Below are positions 9,901-24,900 of a stretch of DNA of 64,000 nt, piece by piece; the stretch's first letter is position 1, and each line of letters opens with the position of its first letter. Origin of the DNA: Schizochytrium sp. CCTCC M209059 (taxonomy: Eukaryota > Sar > Bigyra > Thraustochytrida > Thraustochytriidae); NCBI GenBank assembly GCA_000818945.1, contig KN805370.1, forward strand, positions 1,238,498 to 1,302,497, given 5' to 3'. The translations under genes were made by a program, and so were the position numbers. The notes under the pieces are model-generated. The model was not told where the DNA came from. It made no database searches and worked only from the letters and a program-made list of their open reading frames with translations.

Positions 9901-12900
9901 GTGATGCCTCTCATCGATCTGGCCCGTGTTGACGTGTTTGGCAGGGCAATCGTCCGTCAAGGCGCTGGTGTACTTTTGTCGCCGCGGACGATGCTTAGCG
10001 TCATGCCCGGCGCTTCCATGCACCTTGAGGGCGACCTCGCCTTTCGATGCACCTCCATGGGCAAGGATTGCCGCATGCGAAACATGGGTCATCTCCAGAT
10101 CGAAGGGTCTGCCACCATTGACGCTCGCGTCATCAATGATGGTCTTCTCGATGTGAATCGTGGCTCGTTCCGCGCTGCCTTTGGCTTGCAGAATCGCGGT
10201 GTCGTACGTATCGCACCAGGGGCCATTTGGGATGTCCCCGGTGCTGATGCCCTCATCGAGCTTTCAGGAAACCCTCTTCGCGAGAACGAATTTGGTCTTA
10301 AGTCGCTTCTCATGCAGACTGCAGGGCCCAGTGAGGTGCTTGGCAAATCCTCTGTGCTTTTGCATCAGCTTCAGCAATCGTCAAAATCGATGATCCCGCA
10401 GGTCATTGTACGCGGTGCCCTTCGGGTGGAAGCTGGTGGACAGCTTCAAGTTACCGAGGGCGCATTTCTGACGGCTGTCGGCGCATGTTCTCTCGAGCTT
10501 CTCGAGGGTGCATCGCTCTTTGTTCGTGATGCGCAAGTTGTGCTCGCCCCGGTCTCAGGTGACCCAGCGAATGGGCTGAATTGCGCGCGGGAGACTCCGC
10601 TGCTTGCGGGAGAACTGGGCGTGCATGGTCGTGGCGCAGCGGTTCGCGCCTTCTTGGACACCGCCTCGCGAATTCGTGTCGAGGGACGCGTACACCTTTC
10701 CGACGGAGGCACAATCGCCGTCGAACACCCGGAGAACATGGTGACCTCGCGAAGATCGTTGTCCTCAGCAGCTTCGGGCGGTTCTGCTACCTCTGCCACC
10801 ACCGTTTTCTCGCAGCCGGTGGTTGCAAATGGCGATCTCGTCATTCCGCTTGGACAGTCGGTTGCCTTTGCAAGTTCGCTAGTGCACACTGGCGCCCTTA
10901 CAGTCCATGGCTCGGTGAGTTTTGAGGGCTACACTTTGCTCGCCCATCGTGTGAACAACGAGGGCCGCATCGTCGTTGGTTCATCCGGCAACGTTCTCAT
11001 TGCAGGCATGTACTCGGGCAACGGTTTCCTCAAGGTGAATGGCCAGCTCTACTTTGGTGGCGCTGGCACTGTCAGTGGAGACCTCGTCAACACCGGCCGT
11101 GTGCACGTCGGTGTCGAGTCGCGCGCAGTAATTACCGAATTTGAGCGTAATCTCTTTTCTTACGATGCGGAGTCGCTTTCAGGCCGCAGACTTATGGCCT
11201 GCCCTGATGGCGTACATACGACAAATGTGCGCCTTGATATGGGAGCCAGCGCCGGTGTTGGCGTAGAGTGGACCTTGCCTGTGAGCACGTGTGAAGACTA
11301 CCCTTCGGAGACGGTCTTGCTCGAAGCTCTTGGTCGGCAGCTTGGTCTCCCGTCCACGTCTGGCCTCTCCGTGCGTGCTGGATCCGCTGGTAGCTCCTCT
11401 GGTGCGCAAACGTTGCGCCGTTCCCTTCAACAAACGCGCGGTGTCTGGGCTCGTCGAGACCAAACGCCGGAAGCGAGTCTCTCCGCTACGGCCGTCTCGG
11501 GTGTTGAAGGAGGTTCGCTGGCGCTTGCATTCGCGCGTGCTCAAGGCGTGGAGATTGATATCTCACGAGCTGCCTCTGTTGACTTCAACGGGCGCATTCT
11601 CGACACTGGTGGGCTCTTTGTGGCGGATGATGGTGACATGGCCGTTCACGGCGTTGTGTCGATCGACCGCCCAATGCAAAATTTTGGACGCATGTACATT
11701 GGTCCGAATGCGCAAGTGGAATTTGTGCGAGCCCTAGACAGTGCCGGAAACGTCACGATTGACGGCAACGTGACCGTGTCGGATGAAACCATCTACTCGC
11801 AGGATGTCTATATTCGCGGCTCGCTTCACGTGACTTCAACCGGCAATGTCACGTTCGAGGCCATGCTCGAAACCTCGGGGTCGCTCTCGGTCGAGGAGGG
11901 CGGTGGCGTCGCAATTTTTGGTGCCTCAACGTTTGACGAGGATTCCTTTTTCATTTGCGACGGCGAGCTTGAGCTCGGCTACGGCAGCTCAGTGCTCATA
12001 TATGGCGACTTTGCAGTAACAGAGACGGGGTCCACAATTGTTGATGGTGCACAGATCGACGTTTTCTCCCCTGCCGTCTACTTTGACGGAACGTACTTTC
12101 AGACCAAAGGCGCTTTTGTGAGCGTGGAAGATGGAGGTGTTCTCGTTTTCGAAGGGGACTTTTCTTCCGATGAAAATGCTCAAATATCCATCGAGTCACG
12201 CGGTAAGCTTCGTTTTATGGGCAATTCCATCTTTGCACAAGACCTTGTCACGGGTGCTGCCTTTCGCATCGCGACCGAGCAGTATGTAGCACTCTCCAGC
12301 AAGGGAACCATCGTTTTGGGACGAACCGCAACGCTTGCCATGGAAGGAACGGAACTCCGAAGCACTGGCGGTCTCGAAGCAAAGGAGGGCTCAACAATGA
12401 CGTGCACCGCATCAGAGTCGAAGCTCTCGCTTCACAGCGCCGTTGTCGATGGCCTCTTGGCCGTCAACAACTCGTGTGTGGTCATGTTTTCGGGCTACAG
12501 CGCTATTGGGGGCTCAGTTACGGTATCGCAGGATGCTGTCGTGGTGGTCCAGGCGACGCGGTTGACACTTGATCAAGGTGCGCTGTGGACCTCGGAAGGC
12601 ATTCTGACCATTGATCAAGACGCCGCGCTTGTTGCCAAGGGTCGTATTCGAAGCCTTGGGCGCACGATCAATCGTGGTCGTCTTCTTGTTGCCTCGGAAG
12701 TCACCGCGCCCTCTATTTTTGGTTCGTCCTTGGAGAGCCAAGGTACAGTGACTTTTGCTGGCGCTGGTATTTTACGAGGTTCTTCACAGTTCTCAGGCGA
12801 CCTGACTATTGATGTCGGCGGCGCGCTTTACCTCGATGGGGCTATGGTCAGCGTAACCGGGGCCTTTTCGCATGATGGCATTTTGCACACCGGTCCTGAC

Positions 12901-15900
12901 GCGTTGAGCAGCTTCACTTGCTCGTCAACGGAGTGCACATCGACCACAGACAGCCGTCTCGAGGGCGCTGGTAGTGTGACTCTCGCTGAAGGTAGCGAGT
13001 GGGAGCTCCTGGGCACGGTGCAGGCACCAGTTACCGCGTCAGGAAATTGGCAGGTACTCAACACTGCAAAGCTGTACGTGGGGGGACAGGCCTCCATCGG
13101 TAGTCCACTGCGCAATGAGGGCACCCTTTACGTGACCACAGACGCGGATGCCATCTTCACTGGTGCGATGGTGAGCACGGGCGAAACTCAGGTCGATGGC
13201 GTGATGGTGTTGTCTGGCGTAAGCGCCGAATTTGATGGGCAAATTGGCGGTACCGGAACCCTTGTGGTGGGCTCAGGGTGCAGAGCGGGTTTTCTTGGCG
13301 ATGGCTTGCTTCGGGGCGGACTTCAGGTCCGCGAAGGTGGAGCCGCCACGATTTGGTCTTCGAGTTTTGACGTGGCCGGAACCAGCGAGAACGCCGGCGA
13401 TCTCTTGGTCGGCACGGGCGCCGCTTTGCATTTTGTCTCGGATGGATTAGGAAAAGCTTTGGCTCAATCCGGGTCTGCGCAGTTTGTGAACTCGGGCTCC
13501 TTTCGAAATGATGGGAATGTGACGCTTAGCACGCTCGCTGTCTTGGGTGGCAGCCTCGAATCGTATGGCGCGTGGGTTGTCTCTTCGACGGGCGAAGCCA
13601 CCATCATCGGTCTTGCCGAAATTCGTGAAGGCGAATGGATTGTGGAAGACGGCGAGGTTGTCATCGACACAGAAGGCGAGCTGACTGTTTTCGGAAACGC
13701 CACGTTGGTCTCGAGCGAGTCCAGTTTTGTCCAGGTGGCAGGGACCCTGACGATTGACGTGCAGGCAACCGCCGACATTCATGGCGCTTGCGCGTCATCC
13801 TCAACAGCTGTCATCAACGTACTAGGGGCCTTTGTCTTGGGAGCCTCTGCGGATCTTCAAGGCTACTTGGAAGTGAACGGCGGCGCTTTGTTGGTAGCGA
13901 ATCTGGTCGTTTCGTCTGGATCTAGCGAGAAGGGTGCCGTGGCGCACGACGTCTCTCTTGTTGCCGGCGAAATTTCGGTGCAGTCTGGGGCGCGCTTGCA
14001 AATTGAAGGCGGGCTCACGGCTCGTCGCGACATCTTTGTCATGCCTGGTGCCGAACTCATCTTCACCGCGGACAGTATGTCAAAGCTGCTCTCCTCGGGT
14101 GACGATGGCCCTCAGCTTGTTTCCGTGGGTACGCTCATCGTGGACCAAGACGCATCTCTTTCGAGCGCAGTGGATATCATCAACACAGGCGAAATTGAGA
14201 TCCATGGTACTCTGGAACTCGATGGTGGAACTATTGAGTTGCGCCAATTGGCGCGTGCCATTCGTGATGTGGTTCCCGAATATCTTCTTTCTGACCTTGG
14301 CGAGATTTCCGATGATGACATTGGTGGTCTGACTGTCCTCGAGGGCGGTACACTCGCAGGTTGGGCCTTCCTTGAGGGTGACCTTTTGAGTGAAGGAACA
14401 GTGCGCCCTGGGTCAGATCTCGACCCCGCGGGTGTTCTTTCAGTTTCGGGTACATTTACCTCGAGAGTGACTGCCGTGCTTGATGTGGTGCTGACACCGG
14501 CAGACAACGCAACCATGCCCCTCTATGGAACTCTTGATGTTCAAGGTGAAGTTGACCTGGAAGGTACTGTACGGGTTACTCTCGACCAGTTCTATAGTGA
14601 CACGATGCGGCTTTCGCCTTTGCTTGCGGCTCGCAGTGGCCTGGATCTCTCTACGGAGACTGCCTTTGAGGCCAGTGGCCCTGCTGAGTACACCTTTTCT
14701 GCGGATGGCTTCGTGGACCAGACTTCGGTTGGCGGAGATCCTCGCGACGTGCTTCATGTCGACGTGGAGAGCGCCATCTCTCTGGGAGGGCGCCGTGAGC
14801 TTTCTGCCGCGTACGCAGAGGATACTCCTTCATCCTCCTCCTCGCGTTCTGATCCTAATGCTAGCGAAGAGGACAGCCATGTGGACGCCGCGCGAGCCCG
14901 CGCTCGCATGGAGAACGGGACGCATATCCTGGATATTTGGCTGGGCGGTGTGCGCAGCATCGAGCCCAGTCGTGTTCGTCGTTTGGTGCACACCATCGAG
15001 AGTTATTTGGGCATGACACCCGAGGTGAAGACGCAAAAGAAAACGCACATGCCAGGTTTCTTTGACGCCCGTGCGATGGAGGTCGTGTCACGTCGTTCGG
15101 GTCGTTCGTCGCCTTCGGACTACCGCGGCGGCGTTCAGATTACCCTGGCTTTCCATTGCCCCAGCATTTTCGAGTGTCGATCTTTCTGCGAGACTCTGAA
15201 TCAGCTTCAGCGGATCATCGATCAGGATCTTTCGGAGCGTCTCCATGCACTTGGAGTCCATTCGCTATCAATGCGCTCTTCCACGTGCGCGGCAGTTCGC
15301 GATAAGATCCACGCGAGCTCCCGGCTGTCCCCTCCTGTCTGCGTCTCCGACGGAGAAAGAGGTACATTTCTGACCCCCGGAGTTGCATGTCACGAGGCCT
15401 GCTCTTGTGTTGGCAACCTTTGTTCATGCTTTATGCGAAATGGCAAATGGGCAGGTTGCACGTGCGGTCCTTTTAGCGCAAACAAGCAAGGTGCGAGCCA
15501 GGACCGTGCGGAGCTGGCCATGTCAACCTTGGGCGAGCTTGCGCACCCTCGTATCGCTTGCGATACGAACGGGCTTGGCGATGTCAAAAGCGGGACGCCT
15601 TGCGTTTTCCCGTTCTGGTTCGATGGACAGGAACATCATGAGTGCATCGGATCTGGTTGGGGTGGCGAAGGCTTTTGTGTGGTCCAAGGAAAGATGGCTG
15701 GTTGCAAATGCGCTGCCAGTCCTCGCGTTGGTTTATCAGACGCGAGCGACGTAATGAGCTCTCTGGATCCCTCGGGTCGCGCTTCAGCGCGACAAGTGCC
15801 TACATGCGTAACAGATGGCTCCGGCGCTGCGGCCAAGGGTGACGCTTGCGTGTTTCCCATCATTCACAAGGGTGTCACCCATTTTCGCTGCATTGACCGG

Positions 15901-18900
15901 GACACCAATGGCGGCTGGTGTTACAACAATCGTGGTGAGCGCGGTGGCTGCTCATGCTCCCCAGAAAGCAATGTGACTTCGACTTCCGACACCGCTGCGT
16001 CAACCTCGTCTTTTGCGAGCGCGCAAGACGAAGCCGAAATGACAAGCCAAAGTGCGCTTCTATGGCGCGTGGCGGCAGGCACTCGGTTGGAGGACTCAAT
16101 TGCAGTGCGTTTTCGGGCATCGCAAAGAACCCAAGTGTGGCTCTACGCCTTGCTGGCAGGCAGCGCGCGTCCAGAAAAGGATGACATTCTTGCGTGCGCA
16201 GACAGTGACGATGATGATGCCTTCTTCGCTTCCGTTCTTGCGGTGGGCGGCGGCCAGGAGCAGGAAGGGGTCCTCGAGGGTCTCGAGGCAAACACCGCAT
16301 ATGATATCTACGTGTGCCCGGAGCACCCGGAAGGCGAGATCGTTATTCTTCGTTCTGTGAGGACGCAGCGCGGAAAGGGCCGACGCTTGCTCGCACTGGG
16401 CGAAGAGGAAAGGGGCCGACTTATTGTGGTCGACGCTGCCCTCGAGCTTTGGGAAGGTGACGGCACCGTACAAGAGTATGCCCTCAAGCTGGATCGGCAG
16501 CCTGACGCCCCCGTGACGGTTACAGTGGTGCTGCCTCCCCGCGACCAACTCGATGCATCTCCTCAAGAGCTCTTCTTCACAGCCGGCAACTGGAATACGT
16601 CGCAATATGTTCAAGTCTATGCGCGGGATGATGGTGTCTTGGAAGATGACCCGCACACGGTAGTCATTCACCATCGTATGGATTCCACCGACGCCCGTTT
16701 CGTAGTGGATGAGGGGGAGGACAACGCGGAGACAATCGACGTTATCGTTCACGATCTCATGCATGGTCTGGATGGTTCAGCCGCGTTGCATGTTCGTCCT
16801 GGTAAACTTGAGCTGAATGAAGGCGGACCCGCAGGAGTTTATACAATCAAGCTTGCTCACGAGCCGTCTGCGCCCGTCACCGTTTCGGTAATGGTGCCTC
16901 CTGGGGACGATGTGGAAGTTGAGCCTACCAAGCTCACCTTTTCGCCTGCCAACTGGAGCGAGACGCAACGCATCGTGATTAGGGCGATCGACGACCGGAT
17001 TGAGGAAGACTTTCTTCAGGTCGTACAGCTCCATCACCAGTTGGTGTCCTCGGACGATTCGTTCTCAAGCGCCGAGGCACCAGTTGTGCTCGTCTTTGTG
17101 AACGACACCCAGTCGCAGGGCGACGAGCCCGCGTTCTCAGTCTCTCCTTCATCGCTCGATCTTGTGGAGGGCGAATCTGCGATGCTCAAGATTCAGTTGA
17201 GCAACAACTCGATTCCGCCCGCACAAGATGTCGTAATGACATTTGAAGCGACCCGTGCTGCGAATTTCGATCCTTCCCGTCTTGTCTTCTCACCAAGTGA
17301 CTGGAATGTTCCCCGCAGTGTGGTTATGCAGATCCCTCGAGACGGCATTGTTGAGCCTGAAGGTTCCGCGTCACGGTTTTCTCAAGTCTCGTTCTCCGTT
17401 GCGTCAAAGGACTTCATTTACAACGGTCTCAGTATCGATTCCCTGCCCCTTCGGGTCCTAGATGCCGACGTGCCTGGCTTGGTGCTGAGCACCACGCGAG
17501 TCGAGGGCTTGCGAGAGTCTTCTCCTTCGGAGGTTGGTGTTTTTGATGTTTGGCTGGCCGCCGCGCCTCTGGACGGCGCTCTGGTTCGCGTTGACCTGAC
17601 TGCGTACGATGGCTTTTGCCTCGATCGCCGGCACGGGCCGGCATTCCATCTTGGACCATGCGTACTGGACGCAGATTGCACCCTGGCTGCAGCTGGCGAT
17701 GCGCTCTCGCGTAGTGTCGAGTGTGTGAAGGAGACTGGCGTCTATTTGAACATGACTGAGACGACGCTATTCTTTGATGTGGACAACTGGCGCATTCCAC
17801 AGACTGTCACGCTTCGACCGTACGTGGATACGCGTGTTGAAGCGCCAATGCATCTCTCCAAGATCGGCCTCGTTATGAGCAGCGATCGCGACGAGCGTTT
17901 CGTGAATGCCAAGTGTTTTCAGGTGGAACCGGGCTACATGAATGGTGTTGCTTTTGTGGAGGCGAGCGAGTGTGCGGTTTTGGCTGAAATTGAGGATGCG
18001 GACATTGCTGCTGTTGAATTCTCCCCTGCTCTTCTCACATTGGAGCTTGCCGAGGCGTCGAGTTCCCGCAGCTCCTCAGCGGTCGCTACTGCAGTGTACA
18101 ATGTGACCTTGGCGAGTCGTCCCTGGGCGGCGGTGACGATGAATCTGGATATTTCGGCGCCTGGGCTCGTGGTCGAGCCTCGGCAGTTGGTGTTCGGCCC
18201 AAGTTCATGGATGATTCCACAGCTTGCGCGCGTCTCCGCCGACTCTGACATTGGCGAGGCTGACCAGTACACTGCGATCGTGGCGCATGAAGCGATCTCT
18301 CCCGATCGCGCCTATGACCAGCTTGTTGAAGAACTCACTGTGCAAGTAATTCAGGACGCGTCGACTCGCATTGTTCTTTCCAAACACTCGGTGACGGTTT
18401 CGGAGGATGGCCTAGTAGAGACCGTAGAGGTTCGTTTGGCCCGCAAGCCTCAGGTGTCAATGCTTCATGCCGAGCGTGCGGTGCTCGTGGACTTTTACGT
18501 ATCAAATGGGCACTGTATCGAAAGCGTATCAGGGGCCTTGCGCCCGCGTACATTGCGCTGCGTGAGCGACGTGGACTGTCAAGACGCAGCGATGGGGCCG
18601 AATGAGGAGTTGTTTTGCGCTAGGAGCGACCGCGTCCGCGTTGTGCCGTCTCGCCTTAGTTTCAGCGCCTCGAACTGGGCTCTACCGCAACGGATTACAA
18701 TCTCGGCTATCGATGACGCTGTAGCATTAAGCACAAGTGTCGTCCGAACACTTGTTGTGCCTCGGGCGAGCAGCACCGACCCATTGTTTAACGATGGCAT
18801 GGCCGTGTGCGTGGCCATGGATGACAAGGGTAATTGTCTAGAATTTGACAATTCTACCGCAAGTCGTGGGAGCGTCGTTGTTGCGGTATTCGACAATGAC

Positions 18901-21900
18901 GAGGCGGGCTTGCAAGTGAGCCCCACATCCTTGCGCATCGCGGAAAATCTGGCCGAGGAGGACCTTGCATCTTCCTTACTCACCATTCAACTCGCATCGC
19001 GGCCATCGGCCCCGGTCCGTGTTTCAGCCGTGGTTGCCGCATCAGATGTGCACCGCCTTTCCGTTGTGCCTGCTGTTTTGGAAATCGCGCCGGAGGCGTG
19101 GGCTATGCCACACACTGTGCAACTTCTTCCTGTCGACAACGATTTCGCGGAAAGCGAGGATGAGCAAGATGTGACGGTGGTTCTCGAGTCAACATCGGCG
19201 GACCCGGCTTACGCGAGCCTCAAGGAATCGGTGATTGCAAAAGTGATCAACGATGACGTGGACGGAATTTCTCTCTCCGTGGATGAAGTCACCCTCAATA
19301 AGGATGGACACACTTCCTTTTACAACGTGAGCCTGCGGAGCAACCCAAGAGATCGCGTGCGCGTAGAGCTCTCTGTGCGGCTTCCCGTGGAAGTGATTGC
19401 CCCTCGCTCTCATGCGCTCCACTTTGACCAGAACAATTGGAACATTCCGCAACGCGTGTCTCTTCGTGCTCTCGACGATGGTCACACCTCTTGTGAGACT
19501 GTGCTTTCAAAGGGGTCCCCCACCGTGCACTGTCCTCCTACGGTCGTGCGCGTTGTGCACACTGACGTAAGCTCACCCAACGGAGCGAGTGCCACGCTTT
19601 CTGTCAAGGTCGTCGACCGTCATAGTGGTCTTAGCGTCTGGCCACAGGCTGTGGTCGTGCGTGAGCGCGGGTCACCTCAAGTCGTGAATGTACTTCTACA
19701 TGACCGGCCTCAGAAGCGCGTCGCTTTGCGCCTTGCGCTCGTTGGAGAGGGTGCCGACCGTGTTGAAATGTCTGTCCGTGGGCCAATCGTGTTCACGCCA
19801 GAAAACTGGGATGTTGTGCGATCAATCACTCTGGTTGCGCCCGAGGATGTTGCCGCTCATCCGGACGCTCGTGTTCGCCTGGAGATGACCATTGAGGCTT
19901 CGAATGCGGACGCAAGATTTTCTGAGGGTGTCCTTCATCCCGTGGAAATTACCGTAGTGGATGATGACGGCGCAGGCCTCCGTGTCTCCTCGCGTCAGAT
20001 CTACCTTGAAGAGGATCATGCAGGCTCGATTCACGGATCTGTCATTCACGTTGCACTGTCAAGCCGGCCCAAGGGTGAGGTGGTCGTGGAATCGCATGTT
20101 TCGGCCGAAGAATTGGCTGTCTGGCCGTCGACACTCACCTTTGACGCAAACAATTGGCATCTGCCTCAAGACGTCCACGTTTCAGCAGTCAATGACGACA
20201 TTGCTGAGCCACTTGGCGTTCGTACGTCGCGGCTGGTGCTGCGCACGATGTCTTCAACGGATGTAGACTACTTTGCACTCGACAACGTGGAGATCCAAGC
20301 CCTCGTTCGCGATGACGATATCGCTGGTGTTGCACTGAGCGCGGGGGCAACGTCCAGCGCAAGCGGTCTCTTGCTTGAGGGCCAGAGCAAGCGATTTTTC
20401 GTTCGGCTGCTCTCGGAGCCGCGCGGCGAAGTCACTGTTCGAGCCGCACCCATCACAGGCACTTGCGTATCCCCGGCACACGTGCTCACGAATGAGGGAT
20501 GCTCAATCGCTCATCCTTGCTCTCGCTTTGAGGATACATGTGAGCACGATACCAAGGCTTGGACATTCCCGTCTCAGGTTGATTTCTCACAAGAGTCCTG
20601 GTCAGACCCACAGGAGATTTGGGTGGGAGCATTTGGTGATCGCGTGCTGGAGGACAAGGTTCACAGTGGGCTCGTAGCGTTCTCCGCGCAGTCGGTCGGT
20701 GATTCTCTTTACGACCGCGACGACCTTGCCTTCTTCCTCGATGATGCTCTTCTTGCTAATGGGACGCTTCGCATGGAAATTGTTGATGATGACATTGCCG
20801 GCATGCGCATCGACCTTCCGGGCAGCCAGGGCATAATTTCACTTGACGAGGGCCAGAGCATTGATATTCCCGTTCGCCTCCATTCAAGACCGCTTGCGCC
20901 TGTCACGGTGCGCATCAGCGAGCATGGCCTCGGGTTTCTCGCGCTTGATCGCGACTTGCTCGTGTTTAACCGGTCGAACTGGGAGCGTGAACAATTGGTG
21001 CGTGTGGTCGCCGTAGCGGACGAATATGCCTGGGCGGACTCGCGACGCTTCAGCAGTCTCAGTGTTGATGCAGACTCTTTGGATCCAAGCTACTCGCTCC
21101 TGAGCCCTGTTGATGTCGAGGTCGAGATTCGTGATCTTGATGCAGTCGGTCTCGACCTGGTGACCGGGTACGCCGCAGCCGAGAATGCTGTCTTGACGGA
21201 AGGCGAAAGTCTTGTGTATGGCGTGCGTCTCAAGAGCAAGCCGTGGGTGTCGTTGACACACGAAGCCATGGCTGCCACCGTAACGCTGCATGCCATGGAC
21301 GGCTTTTGCCGCTCTCGTTCTTTGGGTGCTCTGCCAGACTACACATCTCCATGCAGCTTTGATGGGCACTGCGACGAGGCGCAGCAGTATTGCTTCAAGC
21401 TAGCCACGGTTGACGTAAGGCCTGCCCAGCTCGTCTTTACGAGCGAGAACTGGAATGAGCTTCAGCTGGTCACGGTCAACGCCCTAGAGGATGATATTCT
21501 CGAGCCGCTGCGCCAAAGCACCTTTGTTTCGCATCGCATTCAGAGTCCGGATCCAGTCTATGCATCTCAATCTGCAGTGCAGCTGCCGGTAGCGGTAGAA
21601 GAGGCGAACGAAGCAGCTCTCATCTTGAGCCGCCATAGCGTGACGCTGCGGGAGGGGGGCCCTGGTGAGGTTTACACGGTGCGTTTAAGCTCGCGGCCGT
21701 GGTCTTCCGTCACAGTTTCTGTGAGCAGTAGCTCCGAGGTTGTGACCTCGCGGCGTGAGGTGGTTATCGAGCCCAGCGCATGGTTCAAAGAGCACGCCTT
21801 GACCGTCACGGCCGTTGAGGACGGCATCCGCGAACTTCCGCGACCGCATCGCGCCCGTCTTGTGCATCGTGTCTCGTCCGCGGACCCCTTTTATAATGGG

Positions 21901-24900
21901 GTTCGCAGCACAGATCTCCTGTGCAACATTTTCGACCCGGAGGATAAGGATGCTGACGAGGACGGCGTATCGTCTGCGATGCTCGTTGTGCTGCACGACC
22001 GTGAAGGCTCTATTCCCTTTGACTCCATGGATCTGATTGTTGATGAGGCCGCCGATTCGACGGCTGGTACTCTTACGTTTTACGTCTCGCTTGCACGCAA
22101 GCCAACTGGTCGCGTTGACGTTGCGGTGCGGCCCTTCTCGGGTCACTGCGTTACCGGCGAAGGCGTTGCGAGCGAAGAACTCTTTTGCTCGAATAACGCA
22201 GACTGCAAGGCGTACTGCGACAACCCGACGTGCTTGGAGCAATCTCGCTGCGACGTAAGCACTAAGATCCGTACTCTCATGCCGTCAGATACGCTATCTT
22301 TTCTGGAAAGCGACTGGCAGGAGCCCAAGGCCGTTCATGTAGTTGCGTTCCAAGATGCGCTCTCGGAGTCAGTGCAGCATCGCACCAAGATAATCTTGGA
22401 AGCTTCAAGTGCTCTCGACCCTGATTACGACAGATATCTTTTCGGCGTCTTTGTGGACATTATCGATCGTGATGTGGCGCGCATCGATGCGCGTCTGGAC
22501 GTCGAGGACCTTCACGAGGGCCAAGCAGCGGCATATTCGCTGCGTCTTTCCTCTCGCCCCTTGACGGTTGTTGCTGTGCAGATCAGCGGGTCGCCGGGCG
22601 TAGAATTCTCCGCATGCCCCGAGTCCACTGTGTGCGAAGTCGTTTTTGGTCCGCAAAATTGGAGTGTACCGGTTCAAATCCCCTTTACTGTCCGCGATGA
22701 CGATTATGCGGACGGTGACGCCCTTTCGAATCGTCGTCAAGTGCACATTGCGCATCATACCGTAACGGCAGATGAGCGGTTCAAGGGACTTTCGGAGACG
22801 ATGATCATTTCTGTAGTGGATGACGATGAGGCTGGGGTCAGACTGTCGTCGTCATCGCTTCTGGTCAGCGAGTCCGGGGTCGGTAGCTTTTACACGGCGC
22901 AGCTCAAATCCCGCCCTCGCGATCGCTTTTGTGCTCGCTATGGCTCGGGCATCGATGTGGACACCTCGCGCCCTTGCGAGACAGATGCAGACTGTGTTTT
23001 GCCTTTTTCACAGGCTGTGCCTCGTGGCGCGTCTTTTTCGGAAATTGTTCGCTCGAGCAACGCGCGCTGCCTTCGCGCGAGGTTCGCTGATCTTGGCAGT
23101 GGAAGTGACACCGACGCGCTCATTGCTAGACTCGATGTCAAGGTTCCTGGTGGCTTTTGCTTGATCGGAGAGGCGAAGAAACCCAAGTACAACATGCTTT
23201 GCAGCGAGGACGCTGACTGCAATCTGGGCCCTGGAGGTCTTCGAAACAGATGTCTTTTGGACACAACGGTCCGTCTCGTTGGCCAGGATGCAAGTTTCAC
23301 TGCGCTCAACTGGTCGCAACCCGTTCGTGTGCAAGTGATTGCCATCCCGGACCACGTTGCTGAGATTCCGGTTATGCACGTGCCACTGCGTCATCTTGTA
23401 GACTCATCGGATCCCGCACATCGTGCCTGGAACACAGATCTGGTGGTTGGCATTACGGATGCAGATATCGCAGGTCTGGTTTTGTCAGCAGAATCTCTTC
23501 ACTTTGCAGACGACGCTCTCAAACAATACACTGTCAAGTTGCGCTCCAAGCCTCTTGATGCTGTCCGTGTATCCGTAAGCTTGACGGCCAAGGGTTTTGA
23601 AGTGGTGCACCAAGGTGCGCGAGGTAACAGTGTACTCCGCTTTGATGCAACGAACTGGGATGCTGCGCAAGTCGTCACGGTGACCGGCCAGAATGGCCTG
23701 GCCATGGAGGATGAGACATCAAGCCTAGTGCATACGCTGTCATCCCGCGACGAGTCGTATGGTCTCTTGGAGGCTGTCGAGGTCCCCATCGCCGTTGAGT
23801 CTCGGAGTCGACATGACGTGGTCGTCTCAACGACTCACATTGTTGTGGAGGAGGGCGGCCAAGCTGCTGCTTTCTCAGTCCACCTTGCCCGCCGACCCGA
23901 GAACGATGAAGACGTGATGGTCCAGATTCGTCTTCCTGGAGGCCATTGTGAAGCCATTGCTCGCGACGAGGAACCAGCCTTTGGTTCCATGTGCTCCGTT
24001 GGCAGCGACTGCGCTTTGGGCAACGAGTGCATTCAAGGTACGAAGGCGTTCGCCAATGCTGACGAGCTTCGGTTCACGGCATCCTCGTGGTCAGCGCCGC
24101 AAGTCGTCATTGTGCAAGCCTTTGATGATGACATTGTTGAAGCTTTTGAGGATCATGCTCTCATTACCCTCTCTGCATCAAACGCAGCCAACCCGGCCGT
24201 CGTTCGCGTGACCATTGTGGACAACGACTTGCCGGGTGTTGCGTGGGATGACACGATCAGCGCCGGAAGGCTCCAGGCGACTGTGGGGCGCCCGAATCAA
24301 TTCGGTCTTCGTCTCCATAGCAAGCCCTGGACCAACGTGACAATCGTCCTATCCACGGAGGGCGCGCGCGGCAAGGTCTTGCTTTCGACCTCGCGGGTAC
24401 ACTTTTCGCCGGACGATTGGGACCAAGACCAATGGCTCGAGGTGACCTCCGATCGTGTGGACTCGTTTCGTGTCGTTGCACGAAGCAACTCGAACGACGC
24501 GCGGTTCAGTGCAAGTGGCCTTCCTCCGCAGAACCTACTCGTTGACGTAATTGCTGACGCTCTCGACTCAATCAACGTGGTCTTTTCAGCGAACTCAATT
24601 AGTCTCGACGAGGGCGAGTCTCAAACGTACTCTTTGCGTCTCCAGCCTACAAGCGCTGGACAGCCTTTTCCTTCGTCCTCTTCCTTTTCGCCTCTGGAAA
24701 GTCACGAGGACGCGGCAGAACGCTTTGAGCTCACGATTCAAAGCGCGTCGCCGAACCTTGAGGTTTCCCCATCATACGCTCGGGTGAGCATGGGGGGTAC
24801 GCTCAATATTACCGTCACCGCTATGGAAGACGTTAAGAAGAGTGGCGTGCAAGACTTGATGTTGAGTCACGTGCTCTCTTTCGATGGAGTGCAAGAAATT

